A stretch of DNA of 64,000 nt, taken from Aureispira sp963837355 (GTDB taxonomy: Bacteria; Bacteroidota; Bacteroidia; Chitinophagales; Saprospiraceae). Below, piece by piece: positions 18,167-27,318 of the stretch. A program made the translations under genes and the position numbers. The notes under the pieces were generated by a model. That model saw only the letters and a list, made by a program, of their open reading frames with translations. It searched no databases and was not told where the DNA came from. The DNA lies in assembly GCA_963837355.1 (NCBI GenBank), contig CAWIMY010000003.1, forward strand, positions 248,001 to 312,000, given 5' to 3'. How positions within the stretch are numbered: the stretch's first letter is position 1; each line of letters begins with the position of its first letter.

Positions 18167-19312
18167 TTAATCCGTACAAATAGGCTCCACTTCCACCCGT
18201 CTATTTTCTCCACCACCATTTTTATATTTGCTCAACGGTTGTTGCCCTCCAAAGAAGAAAACCGAGATCTTATCAGGGTTGACCCCCATTAACACCAATT
18301 CCCGCTTGACGGCAATCGCCCGCTCTCTAGAGAGTTCTAAATTCTGTCGCTCATTACCAAAAATATCAGTGTGCCCATAAAGGTACACTTTGGCTTTGGG
18401 GTAATTTTCGAGGTATTCCGCGACTAAGCGAATGTTCTGAACGGCTTTTACGCGACCTGAAAAGCGGGTCTCCTCTTCTTTAAACACGACATTGGGCAGG
18501 TAAACTCTAGTGTTGCATTTCAGGTTTTCCAAGGAGGAAAGTGCCTCTGGCATATAATCAATTGGTTCGTTTGGCTGGTTAATGACCACTACTTCTCGCT
18601 CTTCCTTTTCTGTAGGGCGCACCGCACTGTTGGGCCGCACACTGCTACTTGGAGAGGTAGGGCGCGCAGCGCTAACCGTTACGTTGGCTGTTACAGGCGA
18701 TTCTACTTTAGGTTTGATGTAATTAAAGGACTGTTCAAAACGATCAACGACAGCGATCATGTTATCCTCTTTACCGAGCAGTGGATTTTCCTTAGTTTTT
18801 ATCATAATGTCAAAACAATTCAACTTGTCTTGATCGAGGTGCCCATCTTTACCTTCTATCATATCTAACATACGAATGTATTGCGGAATGCGCACAAAAT
18901 GCACCTGACAGGTGACTACATCCCCTCGCTTGAGGTCGTAAGTAATTTCAGGTTTGCTTACCAAAGAACTGAGCTTCACCTCACTGTTGATCGAAATATT
19001 GGCGACTTCTAATTGCTTGAATTGGATTTCTAACCCCCGCATTCTAGGAGGCGTTCGCAGATACCAAGAGTTGGGATGGTTTCCCCCATAAAAAGTAGTG
19101 GTTCCTGATTCCTGTACCACAAACCTAAAATGAATAACGGTACGCTTTTCTTGGTACTCTATTTTATCAATTTGATAATGCGATTTGAATTTTCGATACT
19201 TGGGAAGGTAGTCGAAAAAGGTATCTATGGCATGCACAGTAGTACTCCCTACTAAAAAAAGCAGGAGTAACATTAATTTGGGGGAGTGATGGCTCAAAGA
19301 TAAATGATGCAT
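18167..19312 (-). CDS. OmpA-family protein with unassigned N-terminal domain
   Basis: A 381-residue exported protein. The signal peptide covers about residues 11-28 (LMLLLLFLVGSTTVHA). A beta-rich N-terminal domain of about 170 residues follows, then a Ser/Pro-rich linker near 215-235, and an OmpA-like peptidoglycan-binding domain at about 265-380 with LYGHTDIFGNERQN, the conserved LSRERA and NRRVEVE. It should sit in the periplasm or outer membrane and bind murein noncovalently. The N-terminal domain is not one I recognise and shows no barrel pattern. It is the only gene between glpD and the methyltransferase-like gene and seems to be transcribed alone. Confidence 0.75.
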   Translation of the reverse strand: MHHLSLSHHSPKLMLLLLFLVGSTTVHAIDTFFDYLPKYRKFKSHYQIDKIEYQEKRTVIHFRFVVQESGTTTFYGGNHPNSWYLRTPPRMRGLEIQFKQLEVANISINSEVKLSSLVSKPEITYDLKRGDVVTCQVHFVRIPQYIRMLDMIEGKDGHLDQDKLNCFDIMIKTKENPLLGKEDNMIAVVDRFEQSFNYIKPKVESPVTANVTVSAARPTSPSSSVRPNSAVRPTEKEEREVVVINQPNEPIDYMPEALSSLENLKCNTRVYLPNVVFKEEETRFSGRVKAVQNIRLVAEYLENYPKAKVYLYGHTDIFGNERQNLELSRERAIAVKRELVLMGVNPDKISVFFFGGQQPLSKYKNGGGENRRVEVEPICTD

Positions 19313-19431
19313 TCGTGTAGATTTTTTTCCAGTTGTTCCTTAGGTTTAACTTACTATATACTTGATATGGCTGTTTTTACGAGCTAATTGTAAACTAACG
19401 GTCTATTGCTACTTTTGTTCTTATCCAATAA

Positions 19432-20130
19432 TTATTCCTTTACTACAGGGTCTACTTTCAACGGCTGGTAGTTGTTAATGAGCATTCGGTTGGTACCCAA
19501 CTCCAAAGAAATTCCTGCTGGAAATACTTGTTGAAAACCTTGTTCATAAAATTGTTCCGTCTGTGCCAGTAATTCAGGGGTGTCTGTTAGACGATTGTAC
19601 AACAACAAACCACCAGGGCGCAGCAACCGCTTGAGCTCCTCTAAAAAAGCGAGCGACTCAAAGGCAGAAGGAACCGTATTGTCAATAAACAAATCCACTA
19701 TCACTAAATCAAAGGTCTCTTGGCAACGCTTGGTATACGTCAAGGCATCTTCACAAACAACGCTGTAAGGCGCTTCTAATTCCGACAAGGTATAATGTGT
19801 TGCTAAATTTACGATTTTTTGATCAATTTCAACGAAAGTGTAGTTATATATTTTATTAAATTTCTTCTCAAGCAACCAGGGGATTGAACCTAAGCCCAAA
19901 CCCAGCACCAGAACGTCTTTCAGCCCATAGGCATCCAAATCTAGGCGCTCAAAACTATCGCTAAAATTAACATACAAGTCATCGTAAGAATAGACAGCAT
20001 TATTGGTGCAAAGAGCGTACCGACCTTTGCGACAGATGACTTCGAGCGAGCCACTATAGACACTTTCAACGGTTTCTAGCTGAATATCAGCGAAATAACT
20101 GGCCGTTTTAATCCAAAAAGAAGGGCGCAT
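19432..20130 (-). CDS. Spermidine-synthase-like methyltransferase-fold protein
   Basis: A 232-residue protein from the ATG at 20130, chosen because it lies 16 bases after the stop of the upstream GlmU-like gene and removes a non-conserved extension. It has a Rossmann fold with VLVLGLGLGSIP (nucleotide-binding glycines) near 75-86, an acidic residue at the end of the next strand (TFVEID), and VCEDALTY and LVIVDLFID, as in polyamine aminopropyltransferase-like proteins. The polyamine-synthase signature is incomplete, so it may not make spermidine. Cytoplasmic. Probably cotranscribed with the GlmU-like gene. Confidence 0.7.
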   Translation of the reverse strand: MRPSFWIKTASYFADIQLETVESVYSGSLEVICRKGRYALCTNNAVYSYDDLYVNFSDSFERLDLDAYGLKDVLVLGLGLGSIPWLLEKKFNKIYNYTFVEIDQKIVNLATHYTLSELEAPYSVVCEDALTYTKRCQETFDLVIVDLFIDNTVPSAFESLAFLEELKRLLRPGGLLLYNRLTDTPELLAQTEQFYEQGFQQVFPAGISLELGTNRMLINNYQPLKVDPVVKE

Positions 20131-20146
20131 AGGCGATAAAAGTACA

Positions 20147-21348
20147 TTAAGATTTTCGATAAATACTACTTTCCGTAAACACCTGTTCCAAAATGGCACG
20201 CTCCGTGGCATCGAGGACTTTATTGCGGCGTTGCATTACCCGTTCTGCCGTCTCAAACGCCTTATGGAGCTTGTACGTTTCAAAGCCTTTGCTACTGCCC
20301 CACGAGAAAGAAGGAATAAATTTTCGCGGAAAATCGCCGCCATAAATATTGCAGGAGACCCCAACGACAGTACCTGTATTAAACATAGTATTGATTCCTG
20401 TCTTGGAATGGTCGCCCATGATAAGCCCACAAAACTGTTGCCCACTGTCGGCAAAGCGGTCTTGTTCATAATCCCACACCCGTACAGGAGCGTAGTTATT
20501 TTTTAAATTAGAACTGTTGGTATCCGCTCCTAGATTACACCACTCTCCTAGCACAGAGTTGCCTAAATAGCCTTCGTGGCCTTTGTTGCTGTTGCCCAAG
20601 AAAACCGAGTTGCCGACCTCTCCCCCAACTTTACATTGTGGGCCAATGCTGGTTGCTCCATAGATTTTGCACCCCATTTTGAGGGTCGAGCCTTTACCCA
20701 AGTAAAGTCCCCCACGCACCAAGCTCCCTTCCATTACGGTAGCCTTTTCGTCAATATAAATAGGACCATTCTGTACATTGAGGATAGCGCCTTCTACCCA
20801 AGCTCCTTCGGCAATAAATAACTGTTTGGGGTCGCCAATTAAGCGGTTGCTTTCGCTGAGCGGCTGCGAGGTGCGGTTGCTGGTCAGGTGCTCAAAATCA
20901 GTTTTTATAGCCATCTTCATTGTGTACAAACAAATCCCAAGGATGACGGACTTGTAGGAGCGGTTCCATATACAGTTGGCGCTGGGCAAAGGCCATAGGG
21001 TTCTGCCAAAAAACGCGCGGCCACCACCTTAGATGCCCGTAGCGCAATGGGTGTGTCGCCTTGCATCAATAAGGTATCTGGTGCTAGCTTGTTCCGAATA
21101 TACGCACACAGCGCAGGAGTAGCCACAACAGAACCGTTGACCAATACATTGCTAATGGCAAAATTAGTGGGGTATTTATTGGATAAATAAGCAACTGTTG
21201 CGTGGCAAGCAGCTTGCCCCCAATACTGTTCCCACTTCTCGCGAAGGGTTAAAATTCCCAAGCGCAATTCGGCAGTTGGGCGGGTGTAGGTTAGGGGTTT
21301 GAGCGCGCTGCGTTGCGCATCAAAAACGATCAGTTGGCTGGTTTTCAT
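20147..21348 (-). CDS. GlmU-like sugar nucleotidyltransferase / left-handed beta-helix protein, two frameshifts
   Basis: One gene in three frames. The N-terminal part (ATG at 21348, QLIVFDAQRSALKPLTYTRP) is the truncated pyrophosphorylase-like domain typical of Bacteroidota GlmU-like proteins. A shift near 20999-21010, beside an A6 run, moves to a frame reading QLYMEPLLQVRHPWDLF, a block that these proteins keep. A second shift near 20905-20918 leads into the hexapeptide-repeat half (AEGAWVEGAILN, GPIYIDEKATVMEGSLV, LGNSVLGEWCNLGADTNSSN). The whole would be about 400 residues. Because all blocks are conserved, assembly error is more likely than decay. The predicted role is transfer on an activated amino sugar; the exact substrate is unknown. 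Confidence 0.8.
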
Positions 21349-21415
21349 AAAAAAAGCGAGTTAAATAACACAAGAGCTCCAAAGTACGGATTTCTTGCGC
21401 ATCTAACTCGCTTTT
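21349..21415 (-). terminator. Terminator after the hemolysin III gene
   Basis: 12-bp stem aaaagcgagtta/taactcgctttt (21352-21363 with 21404-21415) with a 40-base loop. Read on the minus strand it ends in a T-run at 21355-21349, directly before the start codon of the GlmU-like gene at 21348. Confidence 0.65.
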
Positions 21416-21448
21416 GTAATTTATTCTATTGGAATTAAGCGTTTTTTA

Positions 21449-22192
21449 CTAGATAAAAACGTAGCGGGCAAACACGTAAAAGTGAATACTACATCCTCCC
21501 ATAACAAAGAGGTGCCAAATCAAGTGGGCATAGGGAATGCGGTCTTCCGATTTGTAAAACACAATACCGATCATATAAACCAAGCCGCCAATGATCAAAC
21601 TAACAAAGCCTCCTACAGGTAATGCGTGGTAAAGATAGTCACCCTGTATCGCGCCAATCCAAGCCATCGCGACAAACATCAAAATAAAAAACCAGTCGTA
21701 GCGACCTGTAAATTTAATTTTGAGCAGCGTCCCCACCAAAGCAATAGACCATTGTAGCGAGACCAAAGACCAGCCTATTTCTCCGCCAATCGTTAGGAGC
21801 AACAGCGGCGTGTAGTTGCCTGCAATAAAGAGGAAAATAGCACAGTGGTCTAAAATACGCAATTGTTTTTTGAGGCGTAGCGTTGTAGCGCCGTGGTAAC
21901 TTGCTGAAGCAGCAAACAGCAATACCATTGTAAAGCCATACACGATGGCTGATTCTAAGGCATACGCCTGTCCGCTTTGCAGCGCCGCATACACCAAGTA
22001 CAAGGCCGCAAAAAAAGCGACAATGGCAGAACCACCATGTGACCAAGTATTGAGCCATTCCTCACGGTTACTGCGACTGGGCAGTTCGGGTAATTTGGGC
22101 AACAAATCCTCCAATTCTAGTTCTAAATCCAACTCTATGCCTTCGGGCAATCCCTGTCCTTCCCATTCATTGATCTCTCTGTAATCTTCCAT
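21449..22192 (-). CDS. Hemolysin III / PAQR-family membrane protein
   Basis: A seven-helix inner-membrane protein (about 247 residues from the ATG at 22192). The family signatures are WLNTWSHGG near 50, SASYHGAT after helix 3, RILDHCAIFLFIAGNYTPL in helix 4, and HLIWHLFVMGG near the end; the histidines and aspartate form the metal-binding set of this superfamily (YqfA/HlyIII, relatives of eukaryotic adiponectin receptors). The haemolytic role is uncertain; membrane-lipid homeostasis is the more likely theme. The acidic N-terminal extension (ELDLELELEDLL) is unusual. Alternative starts at 22264 (ATG) and 22276 (GTG) would add 24-28 residues. Confidence 0.85.
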   Translation of the reverse strand: MEDYREINEWEGQGLPEGIELDLELELEDLLPKLPELPSRSNREEWLNTWSHGGSAIVAFFAALYLVYAALQSGQAYALESAIVYGFTMVLLFAASASYHGATTLRLKKQLRILDHCAIFLFIAGNYTPLLLLTIGGEIGWSLVSLQWSIALVGTLLKIKFTGRYDWFFILMFVAMAWIGAIQGDYLYHALPVGGFVSLIIGGLVYMIGIVFYKSEDRIPYAHLIWHLFVMGGCSIHFYVFARYVFI

Positions 22193-22422
22193 GCTGCTGC
22201 TTTTTTCGTATGGTGTAGTAGCTATTTTCGTTCGTTGTAGAGGTAGGTTGCCTATCCGATCCATCGGGATGGGCACTTTTAACCTGCCTTGTTTAGTGGT
22301 AATCTATTTAAATACTACAAATACCGAACCCGTTTGGTTGCTTGGTAGCCATTGAACTTTTGGGAGCGGTTCCTTTTCTTGTATTTAAGGGCTTTTTTGT
22401 AATTCTTTGCCTTAGAAAACGC

Positions 22423-22458
22423 AAAAAAAAAGTCTTTCTGAATAATCAGAAAGACTTT
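22423..22458 (-). terminator. Terminator of tRNA-Gly
   Basis: Perfect 13-bp stem (22429-22441 with 22446-22458), 4-base loop, and a T-run on the minus strand over 22428-22423. It starts 5 bases after the tRNA 3' end. Confidence 0.9.
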
Positions 22459-22462
22459 GAAG

Positions 22463-22535
22463 AGCGAAAAACGAGATTCGAACTCGCGACCCCAACCTTG
22501 GCAAGGTTGTGCTCTACCAGCTGAGCTATTTTCGC
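22463..22535 (-). tRNA. tRNA-Gly (GCC)
   Basis: 73-nt cloverleaf on the minus strand: acceptor GCGAAAA paired with TTTTCGC, D-arm with TAGCTCAGCTGGTAGAGCA, anticodon stem CAACC/GGTTG around TTGCCAA (anticodon GCC), T-loop GTTCGAATC, discriminator T. The CCA tail is not encoded. It has its own promoter (22581-22611) and terminator (22423-22458). Confidence 0.95.
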
Positions 22536-22580
22536 TTGTTTAAAGAACAATAACGTAGTGTTGTTTGCTCCTTGTGGATA

Positions 22581-22611
22581 CAAATATAGAGCGTTTTGGA
22601 AAAACTGCCAA
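22581..22611 (-). promoter_or_regulatory. Promoter of tRNA-Gly
   Basis: On the minus strand, TTG (22611-22609), a 20-base spacer and TATATTTG (22588-22581) match the Bacteroidota consensus. The -7 element lies about 45 bases before the tRNA. Confidence 0.55.
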
Positions 22612-22764
22612 ATTTTTTCTCTTTTTTTTTGCGGCTTATCCTTCTCAAAAAGTCCTTTAAAACGCTTAAGAACGTCAGTATCAAAAAAATAGACGCTCTA
22701 AAAAAAAGCAAAAAAACTTGACCGTGCTGTATATTCTATCCGTTAGCACTATTCGTTAGCAGAT

Positions 22765-23281
22765 TTATTTCACTTTTAGCGTGTCGCCGCACTCCTTACA
22801 CTCGTGCAAAGCCGTGTTGTTATTGAACTTAGCAAAGGTCTCGGGCAGCTGTTTTTCAATGTTGGTTAGCTTGAAATAATCCTCGTGCAATTGGTGGTTG
22901 CAAGATTCACAATACCACTGAAAGCCATCGGTATGTTTTTCGGGATCACGAACGTGTTCAATGACAATACCAATGCTCCCTGCCGTGCGTTGTGGGGAAT
23001 GCGGCATTTTAGCAGGCAACACAAAAATTTCGCCCTTCATTGATGGGAATGTCCCGTGGCTGCCCCTCGTCAATTACTTTTAAGACCATATCCCCTTTCA
23101 CTTGGTAGAAAAATTCAGGGGTTTCATTATAATGATAATCCTTGCGGTTATTCGGCCCACCGATCACCATAACAATATATTCTGACCCAGGAAAAATTTC
23201 CTTGTTACAAACGGGTGGCTTTAGGTGATCTTCGTTCTCCTCAATCCATTTCAAGAGGTTGACAACATTAAACGCTTGCAT
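22765..23281 (-). CDS. nbaC: 3-hydroxyanthranilate 3,4-dioxygenase, one frameshift
   Basis: A cupin iron enzyme of about 170 residues that opens the ring of 3-hydroxyanthranilate to 2-amino-3-carboxymuconate semialdehyde in tryptophan/kynurenine breakdown. The N-terminal half (ATG at 23281) has GGPNNRKDYHYNETPEFFYQ with the His and Glu metal ligands. A one-base excess near 23031-23037 breaks the frame; corrected, it reads INEGEIFVLPAKMPHSPQR, with the third ligand His, and ends in two CxxC pairs (CESC and CKEC), the rubredoxin-like second iron site of bacterial enzymes. Every motif survives on either side, so the shift is probably an assembly error. It is downstream of the RidA-family gene by 72 bases. 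Confidence 0.85.
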
Positions 23282-23353
23282 AGTGGTGTTTTTTTGAGTG
23301 ATACTAATTAGAGGTAAGTAAGCTGAATTCTTTTAAACGATTACTGATACCCC

Positions 23354-23781
23354 TTAATCGATGGTTGCCATGACTTTTAATTCGATGGCAATCGGGGTAG
23401 GCAGACAATTGATTTCGCAAGTCGTGCGACAGGGTTGATTGTCTTTAAAATACTCGGCATAGAGGCGGTTGTAGGTTTTAAAATCGTCTTTCATGTTGGT
23501 TAAAAAGACTGTTACATCAACAATATTGTCCCAGCTCGACCCGCAATCCTCTACAATAAAACGCACGTTTTCAAAAACTGCACGGCATTGCGCTTCAATG
23601 TCGTACTTTGTGATGTTGCCCTCGGCATCCAATTCCACGCCTGGAATACTCGTTTGCCCCAACTGCCGCGGTCCAACGCCCGACAAAAACAGTAAATTGC
23701 CGACTTGCGGGCATGGGGATAAGCGCCAACAGCTTTGGGCGCACGGTCAGAGTAAAGTAGCTCTTCTTTTTTTGGTAACAT
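23354..23781 (-). CDS. RidA-family deaminase, probable 2-aminomuconate deaminase, one frameshift
   Basis: A YjgF/RidA/UK114 protein of about 142 residues. It starts at the ATG at 23781 (MLPKKEELLYSDRAPKAVGA, YPHAR) and a base is missing near 23703-23706; corrected, it continues VGNLLFLSGVGPRQ, then RAVFENVRFIVEDCGSSWD, VTVFLTNM and a CRTTCEINCLPTPIAIELK C-terminal block. The arginine and glutamate of the RidA active site (CRTTCE, IEL) are present. Its place between a 3-hydroxyanthranilate dioxygenase gene and an aminomuconate-semialdehyde-dehydrogenase-like gene supports 2-aminomuconate deaminase, rather than the general imine hydrolase role. That role is inferred from context. Confidence 0.8.
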
Positions 23782-23957
23782 CTGTTGTAATAATTAGAGT
23801 GATGGAGAAGGGTTAAAATAAGATTTTTCTAGTTGATTGGTGCGTATTGCGAGGCATTTTTAATAAAAGCTTTATCGGCTTAGGTCATTTTTTAGAAAAT
23901 GATTTTCTTGGCCGTTGTCTTAACCTTTGTTATTCTTTTACTAAAAAAACACGACTT

Positions 23958-24449
23958 ATGACACGACAAGATTTTTGGTCAATTATCGAAGCCACTTGGA
24001 ATAGGGCTCCTGAATGGAAGGAAAAACGCCGCCAAGCCTTAGAAAGTAACGATTATGCTTTACTACAGCAACTAGACGGTGCCCTCAACAGCAACCTGCT
24101 CGGTGCTTATACCGACCAACTTAAACAATTAGACCAAGACGCTCTAACTGCGTTTATTCAGCATTTGGAAGAACGAATTTACCATATTGATCGCGCAGAA
24201 ATCCAGCGCTACACTGATGGTTCGGACGATGGTTTTCTCTACTGCCGCTGCTTTATCGTAGGCATGGGGGAGACTTATTATAATAAAATAGACCAACAAC
24301 CTGAATTAGCAGCGATGGATTTAGAAGCCGAAAGCATCGGTTTTGCAGCTTATCAGGTATATGAAGAGCGATTCGGAGAAGAATTTGAGCGCTACAAACA
24401 TCACTCCATGGAAAGCTGTTCTAATGAAGCAGGTTGGGAAGGGAATTAA
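23958..24449 (+). CDS. DUF4240 domain protein
   Basis: A 163-residue protein from the ATG at 23958; a longer reading from 23847 has no conserved sequence. It begins MTRQDFWSIIEATW, the usual start of DUF4240 proteins, and keeps the central FIQHLEERIYHIDRAEI helix and the SDDGFLYCRCFIVGMG block. It has no signal peptide. The function is unknown; relatives occur beside immunity and toxin genes as well as alone. It is on the plus strand, inserted between two kynurenine-pathway genes on the minus strand, which breaks that cluster. Confidence 0.75.
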   Translation: MTRQDFWSIIEATWNRAPEWKEKRRQALESNDYALLQQLDGALNSNLLGAYTDQLKQLDQDALTAFIQHLEERIYHIDRAEIQRYTDGSDDGFLYCRCFIVGMGETYYNKIDQQPELAAMDLEAESIGFAAYQVYEERFGEEFERYKHHSMESCSNEAGWEGN

Positions 24450-24471
24450 ATAGGGTCAATTATAACTTCTT

Positions 24472-25914
24472 CTAATACTTAATACAAACATTCTTAGGCT
24501 CCGTAAAAAAGTCCAATGCTTCAAAACCGCCCTCGCGGCCTACCCCAGAAGCTTTGACACCGCCAAAAGGCGTACGCAAATCGCGCAAAAGCCAGCAATT
24601 GACCCAAACAATGCCTGCGTGTAGGCGTTGTGCCAAGCCTGTAGCACGTCCCACGTCATTGGTCCACAATGTTGCCGACAAGCCGTATACCGTGCTGTTG
24701 GCGTAGGTCAAGACCTCTTCTTCCGTATCAAAAGGCATAATTGTGACCACAGGCCCAAAAATTTCTTCTTGGTTGGTGCGGCAGTCGTAAGACAAGCCTT
24801 CAATGACCGTTGGGCGCATAAAATAGCCTTCGGAACAACGGCCTTTGAGTTGAACGCGCTCCCCACCAGTGAGCACTGTGCCGCCTTCCTCCTTGGCTAA
24901 GGCTACATAAGACAAGACCTTTTCCAAGTGGGCTTTCGAAACCAACGCGCCCATGCGCGTGGTTTCCTTTAAGGGATCGCCGACCGTCATGTGGTTTACT
25001 TTTTCTACAAAATCCTCCTTGAAACGCTCGTAAATGGCGCGCTGCACAAAAATCCGAGAGCCACACAAGCAAATTTGTCCTTGATTGGCAAAAGAAGACC
25101 GCACAGTTGTGCGCAGCATTTCATCATAATCACAATCGGCAAAAATGATGTTGGGGTTTTTCCCCCTAGTTCTAAGGAAAGTTTCTTAAACATGGGAGCG
25201 GCCGTACGGGCAATGTGTTTGCCTGTTTGCGTGCCGCCTGTGAAGGAAATCGCCACCACATCGGGATGCTCTACGATGGCATTGCCTGCCTTTTGGCCGA
25301 GGCCGTGGACAATGTTTAAAACGCCCGCAGGCAGTCCCGCTTCTTGACACAAGCTCAGAGAGTAAGTACGCCGTCATTGGAGTCACTTCGGAGGGTTTGG
25401 CGACCACACAATTACCTGCGGCCAAGGCAGGGGCGATTTTCCAACTAAACAAATACAGCGGCAAATTCCAAGGCGAAATACAGCCCACTACTCCCAGCGC
25501 ATCCCGCAACGTATAGTTGATGGCTTGGTTGTTCATGGCGTGTGCTTTGCTAGAATAATGCTCTATAGCCGTTCCATAAAAATGAAAATTACTCGCGGCG
25601 CGGGGAATATCCACCATTCGCGCCAAGCTCGTCGGCTTCCCGTTGTCCGTCGCTTCGGCCAGCGCCAAGCGCTCCAAATTTTCCTCAATCAAGGCCGCCA
25701 AACGCGTCAAGATCTTCCCGCGTGCTTTAGCGGGCAAAGTCGACCATTCAGGAAACGCCGCTTTGGCAGCGCGTACAGCGGCTTCTACATCCGCCTCGTC
25801 CGAGTCGGGAATTTTAGCATAGATTTCTCCTGTGGCCGGTTCGTAGTTGTTGAGGTATTGGCCGCTTTTGGGTGTAACCAATTCGCCGTTGATGTAATTT
25901 TTTAGGAATAGCAT
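24472..25914 (-). CDS. Aldehyde dehydrogenase, probable 2-aminomuconate 6-semialdehyde dehydrogenase, two frameshifts
   Basis: One NAD-dependent aldehyde dehydrogenase of about 480 residues in three frames. The first part (ATG at 25914, FLKNYINGELVTP) carries ISPWNLPLYLFSWKIAPALA. One extra base near 25346-25352 separates it from QEAGLPAGVLNIVHG and SFTGGTQTGKHIA. A missing A in the run at 25157-25161 separates that from LELGGKNPNIIFADCDYDE (base Glu) and GQICLCGSRIFV (nucleophile Cys), which resemble the family acting on 2-aminomuconate 6-semialdehyde. The neighbouring dioxygenase and RidA genes support that substrate. ACMS decarboxylase, needed between the dioxygenase and this step, is not in the window. 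Confidence 0.85.
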
Positions 25915-26026
25915 AGTGTGTGGTGTATAGTGCCCATTTCGACTTCGCTCAATGGGCCTGTTCGTTGCTTTTTACAGCTCTTTGGAGATGGTGTTTGCGC
26001 TTTGCCTATTTGTTGTTTTTTATGAT

Positions 26027-26536
26027 TTATGCTTTATAGGTCATTTCTAAGGGTGCCCTAGCAAAGTGCTTTTTTACTATTATTTCTAGAAATTGCTGGT
26101 CCTGCTCATCAAAAGCGGCAGCTTCGGCACTGTCCAAGTCCAAGACGGCGATCAATTGCCCAGTGCTGTTGTGTACGGGCACTACGATTTCCGAGTTGGT
26201 GCGGCTGTCGCAGGCCAAGTGCGCGGGATCCGCGTGGACATCCTCTACAATTTGTGTTTGCTCGGTACTGGCGGCGCGGCCACAAATGCCCTTGCTCAAA
26301 GGGATGTGCAAACAGCCCAAGGTGCCTTGGTATGGTCCAACCATCAATTGCCCTTGGTGCATACAGTAGAATCCTACCCAAAATACATAGGGCAAGTGCT
26401 CGTTTAAGACACAACTGATCGTCGCCATTTTCATAATGGCCTGTTGTTCTCCTTCCAAAATCGCGTCTAGTGCTTGTAAAGCCGCTTGGTACGCTTGTTC
26501 TTTGTTGGTAAAAGTGGCGGTTGGCGTTGCCTGCAT
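26027..26536 (-). CDS. msrC: Free methionine-(R)-sulfoxide reductase (GAF-type)
   Basis: A 169-residue GAF-domain enzyme that reduces free methionine-R-sulfoxide. WVGFY, MVGPYQGTLGC, GICGRAA and HLACDSRTNSEIVVP hold the three conserved cysteines of the fRMsr active site, in the right order, and VLDLDS follows. It is cytoplasmic and depends on thioredoxin in characterised members. No signal peptide. It lies 112 bases from the aldehyde dehydrogenase start on the same strand and is probably separate from the kynurenine genes. The other Msr genes are not nearby. Confidence 0.85.
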   Translation of the reverse strand: MQATPTATFTNKEQAYQAALQALDAILEGEQQAIMKMATISCVLNEHLPYVFWVGFYCMHQGQLMVGPYQGTLGCLHIPLSKGICGRAASTEQTQIVEDVHADPAHLACDSRTNSEIVVPVHNSTGQLIAVLDLDSAEAAAFDEQDQQFLEIIVKKHFARAPLEMTYKA

Positions 26537-26636
26537 GGTTGTTTGTTTTTGTCGTCATTACTGCTTTCCCCAAGGTAGCACTTTTTTAAAAATCCTTCCC
26601 TATTTTTTTATTGGAAGAAGAAAAGCCACACAAAGT

Positions 26637-26666
26637 TTGCATTTTAATTACAATCGCGTATCTTTG
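26637..26666 (+). promoter_or_regulatory. Promoter of tRNA-Leu
   Basis: TTG at 26637-26639, 19-base spacer and TATCTTTG at 26659-26666, a close match to the Bacteroidota consensus. The -7 element ends 25 bases before the tRNA. Confidence 0.7.
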
Positions 26667-26691
26667 CCGAGCTACAACGCACTACATCTTT

Positions 26692-26776
26692 GCCCAGGTG
26701 GTGGAATTGGTAGACACGCCAGCTTGAGGGGCTGGTGCTCGTATAGGGTGTGCAAGTTCGAATCTTGTCCCGGGCA
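26692..26776 (+). tRNA. tRNA-Leu (GAG)
   Basis: 85-nt class II tRNA with a variable arm. Acceptor GCCCAGG/CCCGGGC with one A-C mismatch at the fifth pair, D-loop GGTAGA, anticodon stem CCAGC/GCTGG around TTGAGGG (anticodon GAG), T-loop GTTCGAATC, discriminator A. The CCA end is not encoded. The mismatch may be real or a base error. Confidence 0.95.
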
Positions 26777-26790
26777 CAATGTTTTAGAGA

Positions 26791-26822
26791 GTCATTCTGA
26801 GTAATCAGAATGGCTTTTTTGT
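26791..26822 (+). terminator. Terminator of tRNA-Leu
   Basis: 10-bp stem (26791-26800 with 26805-26814, one G-T pair), GTAA loop and a T6 tract from 26815. It lies 14 bases after the tRNA. Confidence 0.85.
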
Positions 26823-26930
26823 TTTGGTGGATAACTTTTGATCACTTTTTTGACAATCATGCCAGTATTTGCCCTGTAAAGACCGCATATTGAGCATTGG
26901 GAAAAATCACTTTTCTGTATCCACTTATGC

Positions 26931-27318
26931 GCGTTCTCGTTGTGCGTTCTCGTTGGGCGTTCTCGTTGTGCGTCTCGTTGCGCGCGTTCTCGTTGCGCGC
27001 GTTCTCGTTGGGCGTTCTCGTTGCGCGCTCTCGTTGCGCGTTCTCGTTGCGCGTTCTCGTTGGGCGTTCTCGTTGCGCGCGTTCTCGTTGGGCGTTCTCG
27101 TTGCGCGTTCTCGTTGCGCGTTCTCGTTGGCGCGTTCTCGTTGGGCGCGTTCTCGTTGCGCGTTCTCGTTGCGCGTTCTCGTTGGGCGTTCTCGTTGCGC
27201 GTTCTCGTTGCGCGCTCTCGTTGCGCGCTCTCGTTGCGCGCTCTCGTTGCGCGCTCTCGTTGCGCGCTCTCGTTGCGCGCTCTCGTTGCGCGCGTTCTCG
27301 TTGCGCGCGTTCTCGTTG
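26931..27318. repeat. 13-bp tandem repeat array, about 29 units
   Basis: About 29 head-to-tail copies of gcgttctcgttgN (13 bases; N is mostly c or g). Variants are a T-to-C change giving gcgctctcgttgc (six in a row at about 27211-27288), a 15-base form with an extra gc, and single deletions. The unit contains no stop codon in any frame and 13 is not a multiple of three, so every frame on both strands stays open; the apparent Arg/Asn/Glu-rich or Arg/Ser/Leu-rich reading frames here are not genes. The array is much richer in GC than its surroundings. Its last unit runs straight into a palindrome. Confidence 0.9.

Noticed and set aside
17986..18219. Short frame overlapping the 3' end of the OmpA-family gene
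   Set aside because: It lies across a terminator hairpin and the OmpA stop, has no recognisable product, and is better explained as a shadow.
24472..25914. Three separate aldehyde dehydrogenase fragments as distinct genes
   Set aside because: The fragments cover successive, non-overlapping parts of one family and abut at single-base shifts, so they are one gene.
26931..27318. CRISPR-like array
   Set aside because: The units are 13 bases in direct contact with no spacers of unique sequence.
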